From an uncultured Bacteroides sp. (GTDB lineage: Bacteria; Bacteroidota; Bacteroidia; Bacteroidales; Bacteroidaceae), in NCBI GenBank assembly GCA_900557355.1, contig USSR01000493.1, positions 1 to 5,409 of the forward strand: DNA of 5,409 nt, read 5' to 3'. Positions 1 through 5,409 of the stretch are shown here, in pieces. The position numbers were made by a program, and so were the translations under genes. The first letter of the stretch is position 1. Each line of letters starts with the position of its first letter. A model generated the notes under the pieces. The model saw only the letters and a list, made by a program, of their open reading frames with translations, was not told where the DNA came from and ran no database searches.

Positions 1-7
1 AAGGATT

Positions 8-80
8 GATTCGCTAGCTCAGCAGGTAGAGCACAACACTTTTAATGTTGGGGTCTTGGGTTCGAGCCCCAAGCGGATCA
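8..80 (+). tRNA. tRNA-Lys, anticodon UUU
   Basis: A complete cloverleaf can be folded by eye. The 7-bp acceptor stem pairs 8-14 (GATTCGC) with 73-79 (GCGGATC), with one T-G pair. The D stem is GCTC/GAGC (17-20 with 29-32). The anticodon stem is CAACA/TGTTG (34-38 with 46-50), and its loop CTTTTAA places TTT at 41-43 as the anticodon, which reads lysine codons AAA/AAG. The T arm is TTGGG/CCCAA around TTCGAGC. The discriminator base is A80, and the CCA tail is not encoded, so it would be added after transcription. Only seven bases precede the gene in the window, so its promoter and any upstream tRNA neighbours cannot be seen. Confidence 0.97.
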
Positions 81-83
81 CAT

Positions 84-112
84 AAAAAGGAACTTTGAAA
101 GTTCCTTTTTTT
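84..112 (+). terminator. Rho-independent terminator after tRNA-Lys
   Basis: Ten bases at 84-93 (AAAAAGGAAC) pair perfectly with 101-110 (GTTCCTTTTT) around a short loop, and the stem runs into a tract of seven T (106-112). It begins four bases after the tRNA 3' end, so it most likely ends the tRNA transcript and separates it from the gene at 208. The A/T symmetry of the stem ends means it could also act on the opposite strand. Confidence 0.88.
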
Positions 113-207
113 ATTCAAAGCAGGCTAAATCATCTGGTTGTTAGCCCCTTACAAATTAAAACACAAAGAAGACTTTAACTAAATAACTATATCTAAACTG
201 TTTCGTC

Positions 208-762
208 ATGAAGAGAAAATTACTATTGCTGATCCTTTTAACTCTATCTTTATCTGCCGTTCAGGCTCAAACCAAACTCAAATGGAACGCTTTGTATTGG
301 GCTATGGGTGTAGTGAACATGTCAGCAGAAACCAAACTTGCAGATAAGTGGACATTCAATGGAGATGCCGTATACTCACCCTGGAAAAGCATCGAGGGCA
401 ACCCTATGAGATTCGGCCAATTAATTGTAGAAGGCAGATATTACCCTAAAGGAGCATTCAACGGACTCTATGTAGGAGGATATGGCAGTTATCACAGACT
501 GTTTAAATTCACAAAATGGAATTATATCAATCATGATAAATATCAAAAAGGCAATGGCATGTCTTTCGGAGCAACTTTAGGCTATCAAATTAAAATTAAC
601 GACCGTTGGGCAGTAGACCTCTTCGCAAGCTATGGATGGCAGCATTCCCGATATAAAGGTTATATAAAATCTACCGGAGAAATGTATGTGGGCAAAAACG
701 CCAGCGCCGAATGGTTACCCTACAAATTAGGTGCATCTTTTGTTTACCGACTGGTAAAATAA
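208..762 (+). CDS. DUF3575 outer-membrane beta-barrel-like protein
   Basis: This 184-residue protein has a signal peptide: positive MKRK, a Leu-rich core (about 5-17) and a likely signal peptidase I site after VQA (A20/Q21). The mature part resembles the DUF3575 family of Bacteroidetes. It opens with the typical block KWNALYWAMGVVNMSAE (residues 25-41), then DKWTFNGDAVYSPW (46-59), and continues as alternating aromatic/Gly strands such as GLYVGGYGSYH and GATLGYQIKI, ending in FVYRLVK. The strand pattern and aromatic-rich C terminus suggest a small beta-barrel in the outer membrane; this is inference. The biochemical role of the family is not established. Some members sit beside fimbrial or OmpA-like genes, but none is seen here. 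No clear -7 element is visible between the tRNA terminator and the start. The next gene lies 93 bp downstream and is also exported. Confidence 0.83.
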   Translation: MKRKLLLLILLTLSLSAVQAQTKLKWNALYWAMGVVNMSAETKLADKWTFNGDAVYSPWKSIEGNPMRFGQLIVEGRYYPKGAFNGLYVGGYGSYHRLFKFTKWNYINHDKYQKGNGMSFGATLGYQIKINDRWAVDLFASYGWQHSRYKGYIKSTGEMYVGKNASAEWLPYKLGASFVYRLVK

Positions 763-786
763 TTCTAAATATCATTAAATGAGCAC

Positions 787-810
787 GTACCTGATTATCT
801 TTATCAGTAC
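787..810 (+). other. Imperfect hairpin in the gap after the DUF3575 gene
   Basis: GTA-CTGAT (787-795, with one bulged C) can pair with ATCAGTAC (803-810) around a 7-base loop. It lies 25 bp past the DUF3575 stop codon and could end that transcript or stabilise its 3' end. The sequence after it (ATTTGATTG) is not an uninterrupted T run, so it does not qualify as a standard intrinsic terminator. Confidence 0.3.
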
Positions 811-855
811 ATTTGATTGTTACTCATATATATAATCCATAAAATATAAGTATGT

Positions 856-1362
856 ATGAAAGCAATCCGAATTATTTTTTCCTTATTGCTGATTATGGCA
901 ATCAGTATACTGACTCTTTCTGCACAAACTAAGAAAGAAAAGAAAGAGCTAAAGAAACAAGCGGTTGAAAAACTCATCACATCCGGGAAATATAAAATAG
1001 ATGTGAACCGGGCACTTCCTGCAAGGGGACGGTCCGTGATGCTGACTTCTCCATATTCTGTAGAAATCAGAAACGATTCCATCATATCCCATCTACCTTA
1101 TTATGGAAGGGCCTATTCAATTCCTTATGGTGGCGGAGAAGGGCTCAACTTCAAAGCTCCACTTACCGACTATAAACTGGATTGGGATAAGAAAGGAACA
1201 GCAAAAATCAAATTCACGGCACGGAGCACGGAAGATAAATTCGATTTTGATATCGATATTTTTAGCAACGGCTCCTCTACCATATTCGTAAACATGCAAA
1301 ACCGCCAGTCCATCAACTTTCAGGGAGAAGTAGATATGACGGAAAAAAAAATGGAAAAATAA
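856..1362 (+). CDS. DUF4251 secreted (periplasmic) protein
   Basis: This 168-residue protein begins with a signal peptide (MKAIR, hydrophobic core about 6-22, probable cleavage after LSA at A23/Q24). A Lys/Glu-rich segment (25-40, KKEKKELKKQ) follows and is likely helical. The rest matches the DUF4251 family of Bacteroidetes: SVEIRNDSIISHLPYYGRAY (68-87), the Gly-rich IPYGGGEGLNF (89-99), and the C-terminal FSNGSSTIF and NRQSINFQGEV (149-159) strands. The family is secreted and has no assigned function. A nine-A run (1343-1351) in the last codons could slip, but would change only the final few residues. Upstream there is a TTTG (812-815) and an AT-rich stretch at 825-837 but no good -7 match, so the promoter is uncertain. 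The AraC-type gene starts 49 bp downstream with no terminator between, so cotranscription is possible. Confidence 0.85.
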   Translation: MKAIRIIFSLLLIMAISILTLSAQTKKEKKELKKQAVEKLITSGKYKIDVNRALPARGRSVMLTSPYSVEIRNDSIISHLPYYGRAYSIPYGGGEGLNFKAPLTDYKLDWDKKGTAKIKFTARSTEDKFDFDIDIFSNGSSTIFVNMQNRQSINFQGEVDMTEKKMEK

Positions 1363-1411
1363 GGTATATAACCTGCCAATGATTACCTTTCTGCAATGAC
1401 ATCCTAAATTT

Positions 1412-2146
1412 ATGTACAAAGAATACCCACCATGCAGTCTGCTCTCCCCCTATATTGACAAATATTGGGAATTTAAAGGCAATCCTGAATATGGAATGCG
1501 CATCAACATACTTCCCGACGGATGCACGGATTTTATCTTCACCCTTGGAGAGGCTACACAGACGGTAGATGGCAGGCTAACCATGAAACCTTACCGTTCC
1601 TACTTCATTGGACCGATGAATAGTTACTCGGAACTGGTAGCTTATGCGGAAACCATTCATATGCTGGGAGTCCGTTTTCTACCTTCCGGATTATCACGTT
1701 TCATACAATTACCCCTGCACGAACTTACCAATCAAAGAATCTGTGCTGATGAAGTAACTAACTTCTTCGATGCCTCGTTTGCAGAAAGACTATGTGAAGA
1801 GGATAACTTTGGAGACAGAATAAAGATAATAGAAGAATTATTCATCAAGTCTTTATACAAATATGATCTACAGACGGACCCACAGATTGCGTTTGCCATA
1901 GAACAAATAAACCGTCATCAGGGAAAACTCCCGGTACAATCATTAGTGGAAGATATTTGTCTCTGCCAACGACAATTCGAACGTAAATTCAAAATGAATA
2001 CAGGATATACTCCCAAAATATACAGCAGAATTATGCAATTCAAGAATGCGGTAGATTTATTGAGTCCAGTGCTACCTGCGATAACCTGTTATCTACTGCT
2101 GTTCATGCAGGATACTATGATGTCCCCCATCTTTCAAGAGAAATAA
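1412..2146 (+). CDS. AraC-family transcriptional regulator, C-terminus frameshifted
   Basis: The first 218 residues read as an AraC-family regulator with a DUF6597-like N-terminal sensor half: LSPYIDKYWEF (11-21), INILPDGCTDFIFTLGE (31-47), YFIGPM (64-69) and LGVRFLPSGLSRFI (85-98). A linker leads into the first helix-turn-helix (about 173-196, LPVQSLVEDICLCQRQFERKFK) and then TGYTPKIYSRIMQFKNAVDLLS. After S218 (codon 2063-2065) the frame no longer resembles the family and ends at 2146 with 26 unrelated residues. The missing second helix-turn-helix is intact in the -1 frame, up to a stop at 2230-2232. The whole stretch is 821 nt, one short of a multiple of three, as expected for a single-base deletion or read error. 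If the frameshift is real, the protein lacks half its DNA-binding domain and is probably inactive. Its effector is unknown; the nearby split-barrel gene is only a possible target by proximity. Confidence 0.85.
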   Translation: MYKEYPPCSLLSPYIDKYWEFKGNPEYGMRINILPDGCTDFIFTLGEATQTVDGRLTMKPYRSYFIGPMNSYSELVAYAETIHMLGVRFLPSGLSRFIQLPLHELTNQRICADEVTNFFDASFAERLCEEDNFGDRIKIIEELFIKSLYKYDLQTDPQIAFAIEQINRHQGKLPVQSLVEDICLCQRQFERKFKMNTGYTPKIYSRIMQFKNAVDLLSPVLPAITCYLLLFMQDTMMSPIFQEK

Positions 2147-2232
2147 AAAGAATGTCAGGTAATACCCCCTACTCTTTTCTGGCCCTTCCTTCGCCGGAAG
2201 AAGAAGTCACGCTGACTTACGTAGAAGCGTAA
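2068..2232 (+). pseudogene. Displaced C-terminal segment of the AraC-type regulator
   Basis: Read in the frame of position 2068, this segment encodes 54 residues followed by TAA. It contains STAVHAGYYDVPHLSREIKR and then MSGNTPYSFLAL, which is the standard second helix-turn-helix and closing helix of AraC/XylS proteins (family pattern: A-x-x-x-G-Y-x-D-x-x-H-x-x-R-x-F/I-K-R, then G-x-T-P-x-x-F). Joined to residues 1-218 of the upstream frame it gives about 272-273 residues, a normal length for this regulator type. It has no start codon or leader of its own, so it is not a separate gene. This frame is open back to 1987, but similarity places the break at about 2063-2080. No homopolymer or slippery heptamer is seen there. 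Confidence 0.82.
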
Positions 2233-2271
2233 ATGTCGTTTTTATACAATGAAGGAATATCTCCGGCTACT

Positions 2272-2279
2272 TATATTTG
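2272..2279 (+). promoter_or_regulatory. Bacteroidetes -7 promoter element for the split-barrel gene
   Basis: TATATTTG matches the Bacteroidetes primary sigma -7 consensus TAnnTTTG exactly. Transcription would start near 2286, giving a leader of about 25 nt rich in A before the ATG at 2311. No TTTG -33 element is found at the usual distance of about 19-21 bp upstream. The position supports the start at 2311 over the in-frame ATG at 2233, which would lie upstream of the transcript. Confidence 0.6.
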
Positions 2280-2310
2280 CACCATTCAATTAACAAAACA
2301 GATTAAAAAG

Positions 2311-2718
2311 ATGGAAACACTTGAAAAGAAAGCCGCAGAAATGCTTCAAAAGAGCGAAGTAGTAGTTCTTACCTCTATTAACCAAGAGGGATATCCCCGC
2401 CCTGTACCAATGAGTATGGTTAAAGCCGAAGGTATTTCAACCGTTTGGATGTCAACCGGAAACGACTCATGGAAAACAGTTGATTTTCGAAAGAATCCGA
2501 AAGGTGGTTTATGTTTCTATGCCCAGGGAGACAGTGTTTGCATGACCGGTGATGTAGAAGTTATCACAGATGCAGACATCAAACAAGAACTTTGGCAAGA
2601 CTGGTTCATCAACCATTTTCCCGGCGGCCCGACTGACCCGAACTATGTCATATTAAAGTTCAAGGCTAACCATGCCACTTACTGGATAGAGGGAAAGTTC
2701 ATCCACAGAAAAGTTTAA
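2311..2718 (+). CDS. Pyridoxamine 5'-phosphate oxidase family (FMN-binding split barrel) protein
   Basis: A 135-residue cytoplasmic protein of the small FMN-binding split-barrel family, related to general-stress-protein-26-like and pyridoxamine-phosphate-oxidase-like proteins. Recognisable blocks are an N-terminal helix (METLEKKAAEMLQKS), the strand VVVLTSINQEGYPRPVPMSMV (17-37), ISTVWMSTGNDSWKTVDFRKNPKGGLCF (42-69, the usual flavin-phosphate-contacting region), SVCMTGDVEVITD (75-87) and the conserved end WQDWFINHFPGGPTDPNYVILKF (95-117) and ATYWIEGKF. It probably binds a flavin and carries out a redox reaction, but the substrate is unknown, and it is too short to be a true PdxH. The start at 2311 is chosen because family similarity begins there, an A-rich leader precedes it and a -7 element lies just upstream; an in-frame ATG at 2233 would add 26 unrelated residues. 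There is no signal peptide. Confidence 0.88.
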   Translation: METLEKKAAEMLQKSEVVVLTSINQEGYPRPVPMSMVKAEGISTVWMSTGNDSWKTVDFRKNPKGGLCFYAQGDSVCMTGDVEVITDADIKQELWQDWFINHFPGGPTDPNYVILKFKANHATYWIEGKFIHRKV

Positions 2719-2787
2719 TGAGTATTAAGCTGTGTTCAATAAAAAGATAATCTATCGGAAATTAACTCAATAAAGAATATAAATTCA

Positions 2788-2795
2788 TATATTTG
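2788..2795 (+). promoter_or_regulatory. Bacteroidetes -7 promoter element for the S41 peptidase gene
   Basis: TATATTTG is an exact TAnnTTTG match in the 102-bp gap before the peptidase gene. The expected transcription start is near 2802, which leaves an AT-rich leader of about 19 nt. No convincing TTTG -33 box is seen 19-21 bp upstream. No intrinsic terminator is seen between the preceding stop at 2718 and this element. Confidence 0.6.
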
Positions 2796-2820
2796 CGTTT
2801 ACTATAAAACGAACTTATAT

Positions 2821-4239
2821 ATGAAAATCAAAACTTTATTATTCCTGTTTATCTGTCTCTCTTTAAGTGCCTGCAAGGATGATGACGATCCAAGTGGTAA
2901 CAGTGATCGTCCTGATACGCAGGCATGGATAGAGGATACCATGCGCGAACATTACTATTGGTACAATGAAATACCGGTAGCCGGCAAGCTGAATTATGCG
3001 AATGATCCGGAAACTTTCTTTTATTCATTACTGTCTGATAAAGACGGGAAAGTTCGTGGAAGCAAACACCAATATTTCTCCTATATCAAAGAACTCACAG
3101 GAGGAAATACGCGTAGTACGATAAATGAAGAGTATTCATACGGTTTTGAATTTACAGGTATTTATGCTGATAAAACACATCAGGACATACTTGCGCTCGT
3201 ATTATATGTAGTGAAAGATTCGCCGGCTGATGATGCCGGATTGCAACGAGGCGACTGGATTACAAAAATCAATGATGCTCCAGTGACAGATGCTAATTTT
3301 GCATCATTATCCGGTGGCGAAGCCTGTTCATTAACAATAGCCAAATGGGACCCGGCAACAAAAAAGTTTGTGCTTCAGAATGAAAAAATAAATTTAGCAT
3401 CAGCCCGGAAAGTTGAAGATGATCCGGTATATACATGGAATGTCATCGAAAGTCCGGTCAAAAATAAAAAAGTAGGTTATCTGCTTTACAACCATTTCAC
3501 TGCAGGGAAAAGCGATGATGACACGTCTTACGACAACCATTTAAAATCTCTTTCAGGCTCTGACTTTAACGGAGTGGATGAATTTGTCTTGGATTTACGG
3601 TACAACAATGGTGGAGCATTATCTTCCGGTATCTTATTATGTACCATTCTCCAACCGGGAAATCAAGTTGGCAACAAATTAGGTTACCTACAATACAATG
3701 ATAAACAAAAAAACAAAAAGGTCCAATTTAATACAAACAAGAGTTTGCTCGGATCAAACGGGAAAAACCTGAACCTAAAAACACTGTATGTATTAGTAAG
3801 TAGTTCCAGTGCATCCGCTTCGGAAATGGTGATCAACTCATTGGAACCATTTATGAATGTTGTGGTAATTGGAGAAACGACTGTAGGTAAAAACGTCGGT
3901 TCACTGGAATATACAAGCGACGACAAGAAGTGGGAAATACACCCTATTGTTTGTCAAATATACAATTCAGTAGACTTTACTGATTATGCTGATGGAATAG
4001 CGCCGGATGTACAACTTGACGAAGCATTCACATACGTTGATGCTCAAACAGTATCTCCCATTGAAATGTTTCCTTTAGGAGATCCGAATGAACACTTATT
4101 TAAAGCTGCCATAGACCTGATTGACGGGAAAGCCACCCTTACCCGTAGTATAGAAGTACCGGGCACAGCTACTTATAAAAAGGTTCCTGGTAACTCAATA
4201 GACAGAAAAGCAACCGGCAGTGTGATTATTAACAAATAA
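2821..4239 (+). CDS. S41-family serine peptidase, PDZ-containing lipoprotein
   Basis: This 472-residue protein belongs to the carboxyl-terminal-processing (C-terminal protease, S41) family. It starts with a lipoprotein signal peptide: MKIK, a hydrophobic core and the lipobox LSAC with C18 as the lipidated residue. C18 is followed by KDDDD, like the Bacteroidetes lipoprotein export signal, so display on the cell surface is likely (inference). An N-terminal helical region (about 31-90, WIEDTMREHYYWYNEIP) leads to a PDZ domain (about 105-180; DSPADDAGLQRGDWITKINDAPV). The peptidase fold begins near 215 (KVGYLLYNHF) with DEFVLDLRYNNGG (253-265). The catalytic residues fit S332 in ASASE with E335, and K357 in GETTVGK 25 residues later, the spacing of plant D1-processing protease and E. 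coli Prc. DGIAPDV (391-397) is the usual family end motif. A tail of about 70 residues follows. All catalytic positions are present, so it should be active on unfolded or periplasmic/surface protein substrates, which are unknown. Confidence 0.93.
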   Translation: MKIKTLLFLFICLSLSACKDDDDPSGNSDRPDTQAWIEDTMREHYYWYNEIPVAGKLNYANDPETFFYSLLSDKDGKVRGSKHQYFSYIKELTGGNTRSTINEEYSYGFEFTGIYADKTHQDILALVLYVVKDSPADDAGLQRGDWITKINDAPVTDANFASLSGGEACSLTIAKWDPATKKFVLQNEKINLASARKVEDDPVYTWNVIESPVKNKKVGYLLYNHFTAGKSDDDTSYDNHLKSLSGSDFNGVDEFVLDLRYNNGGALSSGILLCTILQPGNQVGNKLGYLQYNDKQKNKKVQFNTNKSLLGSNGKNLNLKTLYVLVSSSSASASEMVINSLEPFMNVVVIGETTVGKNVGSLEYTSDDKKWEIHPIVCQIYNSVDFTDYADGIAPDVQLDEAFTYVDAQTVSPIEMFPLGDPNEHLFKAAIDLIDGKATLTRSIEVPGTATYKKVPGNSIDRKATGSVIINK

Positions 4240-4243
4240 TCCG

Positions 4244-4251
4244 TAAATTTG
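4244..4251 (+). promoter_or_regulatory. Bacteroidetes -7 promoter element for the MATE gene
   Basis: TAAATTTG matches TAnnTTTG and begins five bases after the S41 peptidase stop codon. Transcription would start near 4258, giving a leader of only about 21 nt. No TTTG -33 box is visible at the right distance; the -33 region would lie inside the end of the peptidase gene. Because no terminator fits in the 39-bp gap, read-through from the peptidase gene is also possible. Confidence 0.55.
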
Positions 4252-4260
4252 CAGTCCGAA

Positions 4261-4277
4261 ATTTACAGACTGTAAAT
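4261..4277 (+). promoter_or_regulatory. Perfect 17-bp palindrome: operator or leader hairpin before the MATE gene
   Basis: ATTTACAG (4261-4268) and CTGTAAAT (4270-4277) are exact reverse complements around a single A. The element ends one base before the ATG at 4279 and begins just after the predicted transcription start. A further related half-site, GTAAATTTGCAG (4243-4254), overlaps the -7 element. The symmetry is what a dimeric repressor site looks like. As RNA, the upstream copy ATTTGCAGTC (4247-4256) could instead pair with GACTGTAAAT (4268-4277, one G-U pair) and hide the ribosome entry region, if transcription starts upstream. No binding protein can be assigned. Confidence 0.45.
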
Positions 4278-4278
4278 C

Positions 4279-5409
4279 ATGCAAGGAACAAAGAATCTGA
4301 CTAAAGGGTCTATCAATCGCCAGTTATTTAATCTGGCGATACCTATTATGGCCACTTCCTTTATCCAGATGGCATACAGCCTGACGGACATGGCATGGGT
4401 AGGTCGTTTAGGCAGTGAAGCAGTTGCTGCTGTCGGTGCGGTAGGTATACTCACCTGGATGTCCGGTTCCATAGCCTTGCTGAATAAAGTAGGTTCTGAA
4501 GTCAGCGTAGGGCAATCTATCGGGGCTCGTAGCGAACAAGATGCACGGCAGTTCGCTTCACATAATATCAGTATTGCCCTGCTCATTTCTGTATGCTGGG
4601 CTGCTCTTTTATTTTTGTTTGCCAATCCTGTCCTGCATATATTCGAACTGAAAGAGCATATCACAGAAAATGCCGTAACTTACCTGCGCATTGTCTCAAC
4701 AGGATTACCTTTCGTATTTTTATCGGCCGCCTTCACAGGAATATACAATGCGGCAGGACGAAGCAAGACACCTTTCTACATCAGTGGTACCGGATTGATA
4801 ATGAATATCATACTCGACCCGTTATTTATCTTCGGTTTTGGCTGGGGAACAGTGGGTGCAGCCCTCGCCACATGGTTATCCGAAGCTACAGTATTCGGTA
4901 TTTTCATTTATCAGCTACGGTATAAAGACAATCTGCTGGGAGGCTTCCCTTTTCTTACCCGTCTTAAAAAGAAATACACCCACCGTATATTCAAGCTCGG
5001 ACTTCCGGTAGCTACGCTGAATACCTTGTTTGCCTTTGTCAATATGTTCCTTTCGCGTACGGCTTCGGAACAAGGAGGACATATCGGACTTATGGCTTTC
5101 ACTACCGGAGGACAAATAGAAGCTATCACTTGGAATACTTCGCAAGGATTCTCTACTGCATTAAGTACCTTCATTGCACAGAATTATGCTGCCGGAGAAA
5201 AATCGAGAGTAAAAAGGGCTTGGTATACTACACTGTGGATGACCACCATATTCGGTACCCTATGCTCATTGCTTTTCATTTTCTTTGGAAGTGAAGTGTT
5301 TTCCATTTTCGTACCCGAACCGGAGGCTTTCCGCGTAGGTGGTGATTTCCTGCGTATAGACGGTTATTCACAGCTCTTCATGATGCTGGAAATCACCATG
5401 CAGGGCGTA
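4279..5409 (+). CDS. MATE family efflux transporter (partial, 3' end outside the window)
   Basis: The frame is open for 377 codons to the window edge with no stop; full-length MATE proteins have about 440-460 residues and 12 membrane helices. These inner-membrane antiporters export cationic drugs, dyes or metabolites in exchange for Na+ or H+. The start is typical: NRQLFNLAIPIMATSFIQMAYSLTDMAWVGRLGSEAVAAVG (13-53), with D37 in the first helix at the position of the conserved ion-coupling Asp of NorM-like proteins. YLRIVSTGLPFVFLSAAFTGIYNAAGRSKTPFYI (135-168), then MNIILDPLFIFGFGWGTVGAALAT (175-198), matches the end of the first MatE repeat, and FKLGLPVA (238-245) opens the second. The start is fixed because the codon two before the ATG (4273-4275) is an in-frame TAA. 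Substrate cannot be predicted. A -7 element and a palindrome lie directly upstream. Confidence 0.95.
   Translation, partial: MQGTKNLTKGSINRQLFNLAIPIMATSFIQMAYSLTDMAWVGRLGSEAVAAVGAVGILTWMSGSIALLNKVGSEVSVGQSIGARSEQDARQFASHNISIALLISVCWAALLFLFANPVLHIFELKEHITENAVTYLRIVSTGLPFVFLSAAFTGIYNAAGRSKTPFYISGTGLIMNIILDPLFIFGFGWGTVGAALATWLSEATVFGIFIYQLRYKDNLLGGFPFLTRLKKKYTHRIFKLGLPVATLNTLFAFVNMFLSRTASEQGGHIGLMAFTTGGQIEAITWNTSQGFSTALSTFIAQNYAAGEKSRVKRAWYTTLWMTTIFGTLCSLLFIFFGSEVFSIFVPEPEAFRVGGDFLRIDGYSQLFMMLEITMQGV

Noticed and set aside
123..146. GGCTAA/TTAGCC inverted repeat downstream of the tRNA terminator
   Set aside because: Only six pairs with a 12-base loop and no T tract; likely chance next to a much stronger terminator.
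1..207. tRNA-Lys as an integration (att) site for a mobile element
   Set aside because: No integrase is nearby and no repeat of the tRNA 3' end was seen in the window.
804..1085. Open frame on the - strand overlapping the start of the DUF4251 gene
   Set aside because: It is the antisense shadow of a well-supported gene, shows no recognisable family, and its C-terminal end lies in the AT-rich intergenic region.
1343..1351. Nine-A run as a phase-variation site in the DUF4251 gene
   Set aside because: It lies in the last few codons, so slippage would change only the extreme C terminus; no sign of a switching function.
4263..4664. Open frame on the - strand (133 codons) opposite the MATE gene
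   Set aside because: The + strand frame is a clear MATE transporter over the whole region; the antisense frame has no recognisable features.
4593..4925. A + strand 110-codon frame inside the MATE gene
   Set aside because: It is an alternate frame of the transporter, with no leader or family similarity.
1..5409. CRISPR array, insertion sequence, phage or defence system
   Set aside because: No regularly spaced repeats, transposase, integrase, nuclease or defence-type domains were found; all coding space is accounted for by ordinary genes.

Overview
The window looks like ordinary chromosomal DNA from a gut Bacteroidales bacterium, most likely Bacteroides or a close relative; the species cannot be named from this sequence. 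The reasons are moderate-to-low GC, two secreted protein families typical of Bacteroidetes (DUF3575 and DUF4251), A-rich leaders instead of strong Shine-Dalgarno sites, three matches to the Bacteroidetes -7 promoter element (TAnnTTTG), and a lipoprotein whose acidic residues directly after the lipid-bearing Cys resemble the Bacteroidetes surface-export signal.

All genes are on the + strand. From left to right: a tRNA-Lys (UUU) with a strong intrinsic terminator (8-112); a DUF3575 outer-membrane barrel-like protein (208-762); a secreted DUF4251 protein (856-1362); an AraC-family regulator whose DNA-binding domain is split by a frameshift (1412-2146, with the displaced tail to 2232); a small FMN-binding split-barrel protein of the pyridoxamine-phosphate-oxidase type (2311-2718) with its own promoter; a PDZ-containing S41 serine peptidase lipoprotein (2821-4239); and the first 377 codons of a MATE-family multidrug/Na+ (or H+) antiporter that runs off the right edge (4279-5409).

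The genes do not form one pathway. DUF4251 and the AraC-type gene are 49 bp apart and could be cotranscribed. The split-barrel, S41 and MATE genes each have a plausible -7 element in the short gap before them, so they look like separate transcription units. No mobile element, CRISPR array, phage gene or recognisable new multi-gene system is present. The two points most worth checking are the broken AraC regulator and a perfect 17-bp palindrome between the putative MATE promoter and its start codon.
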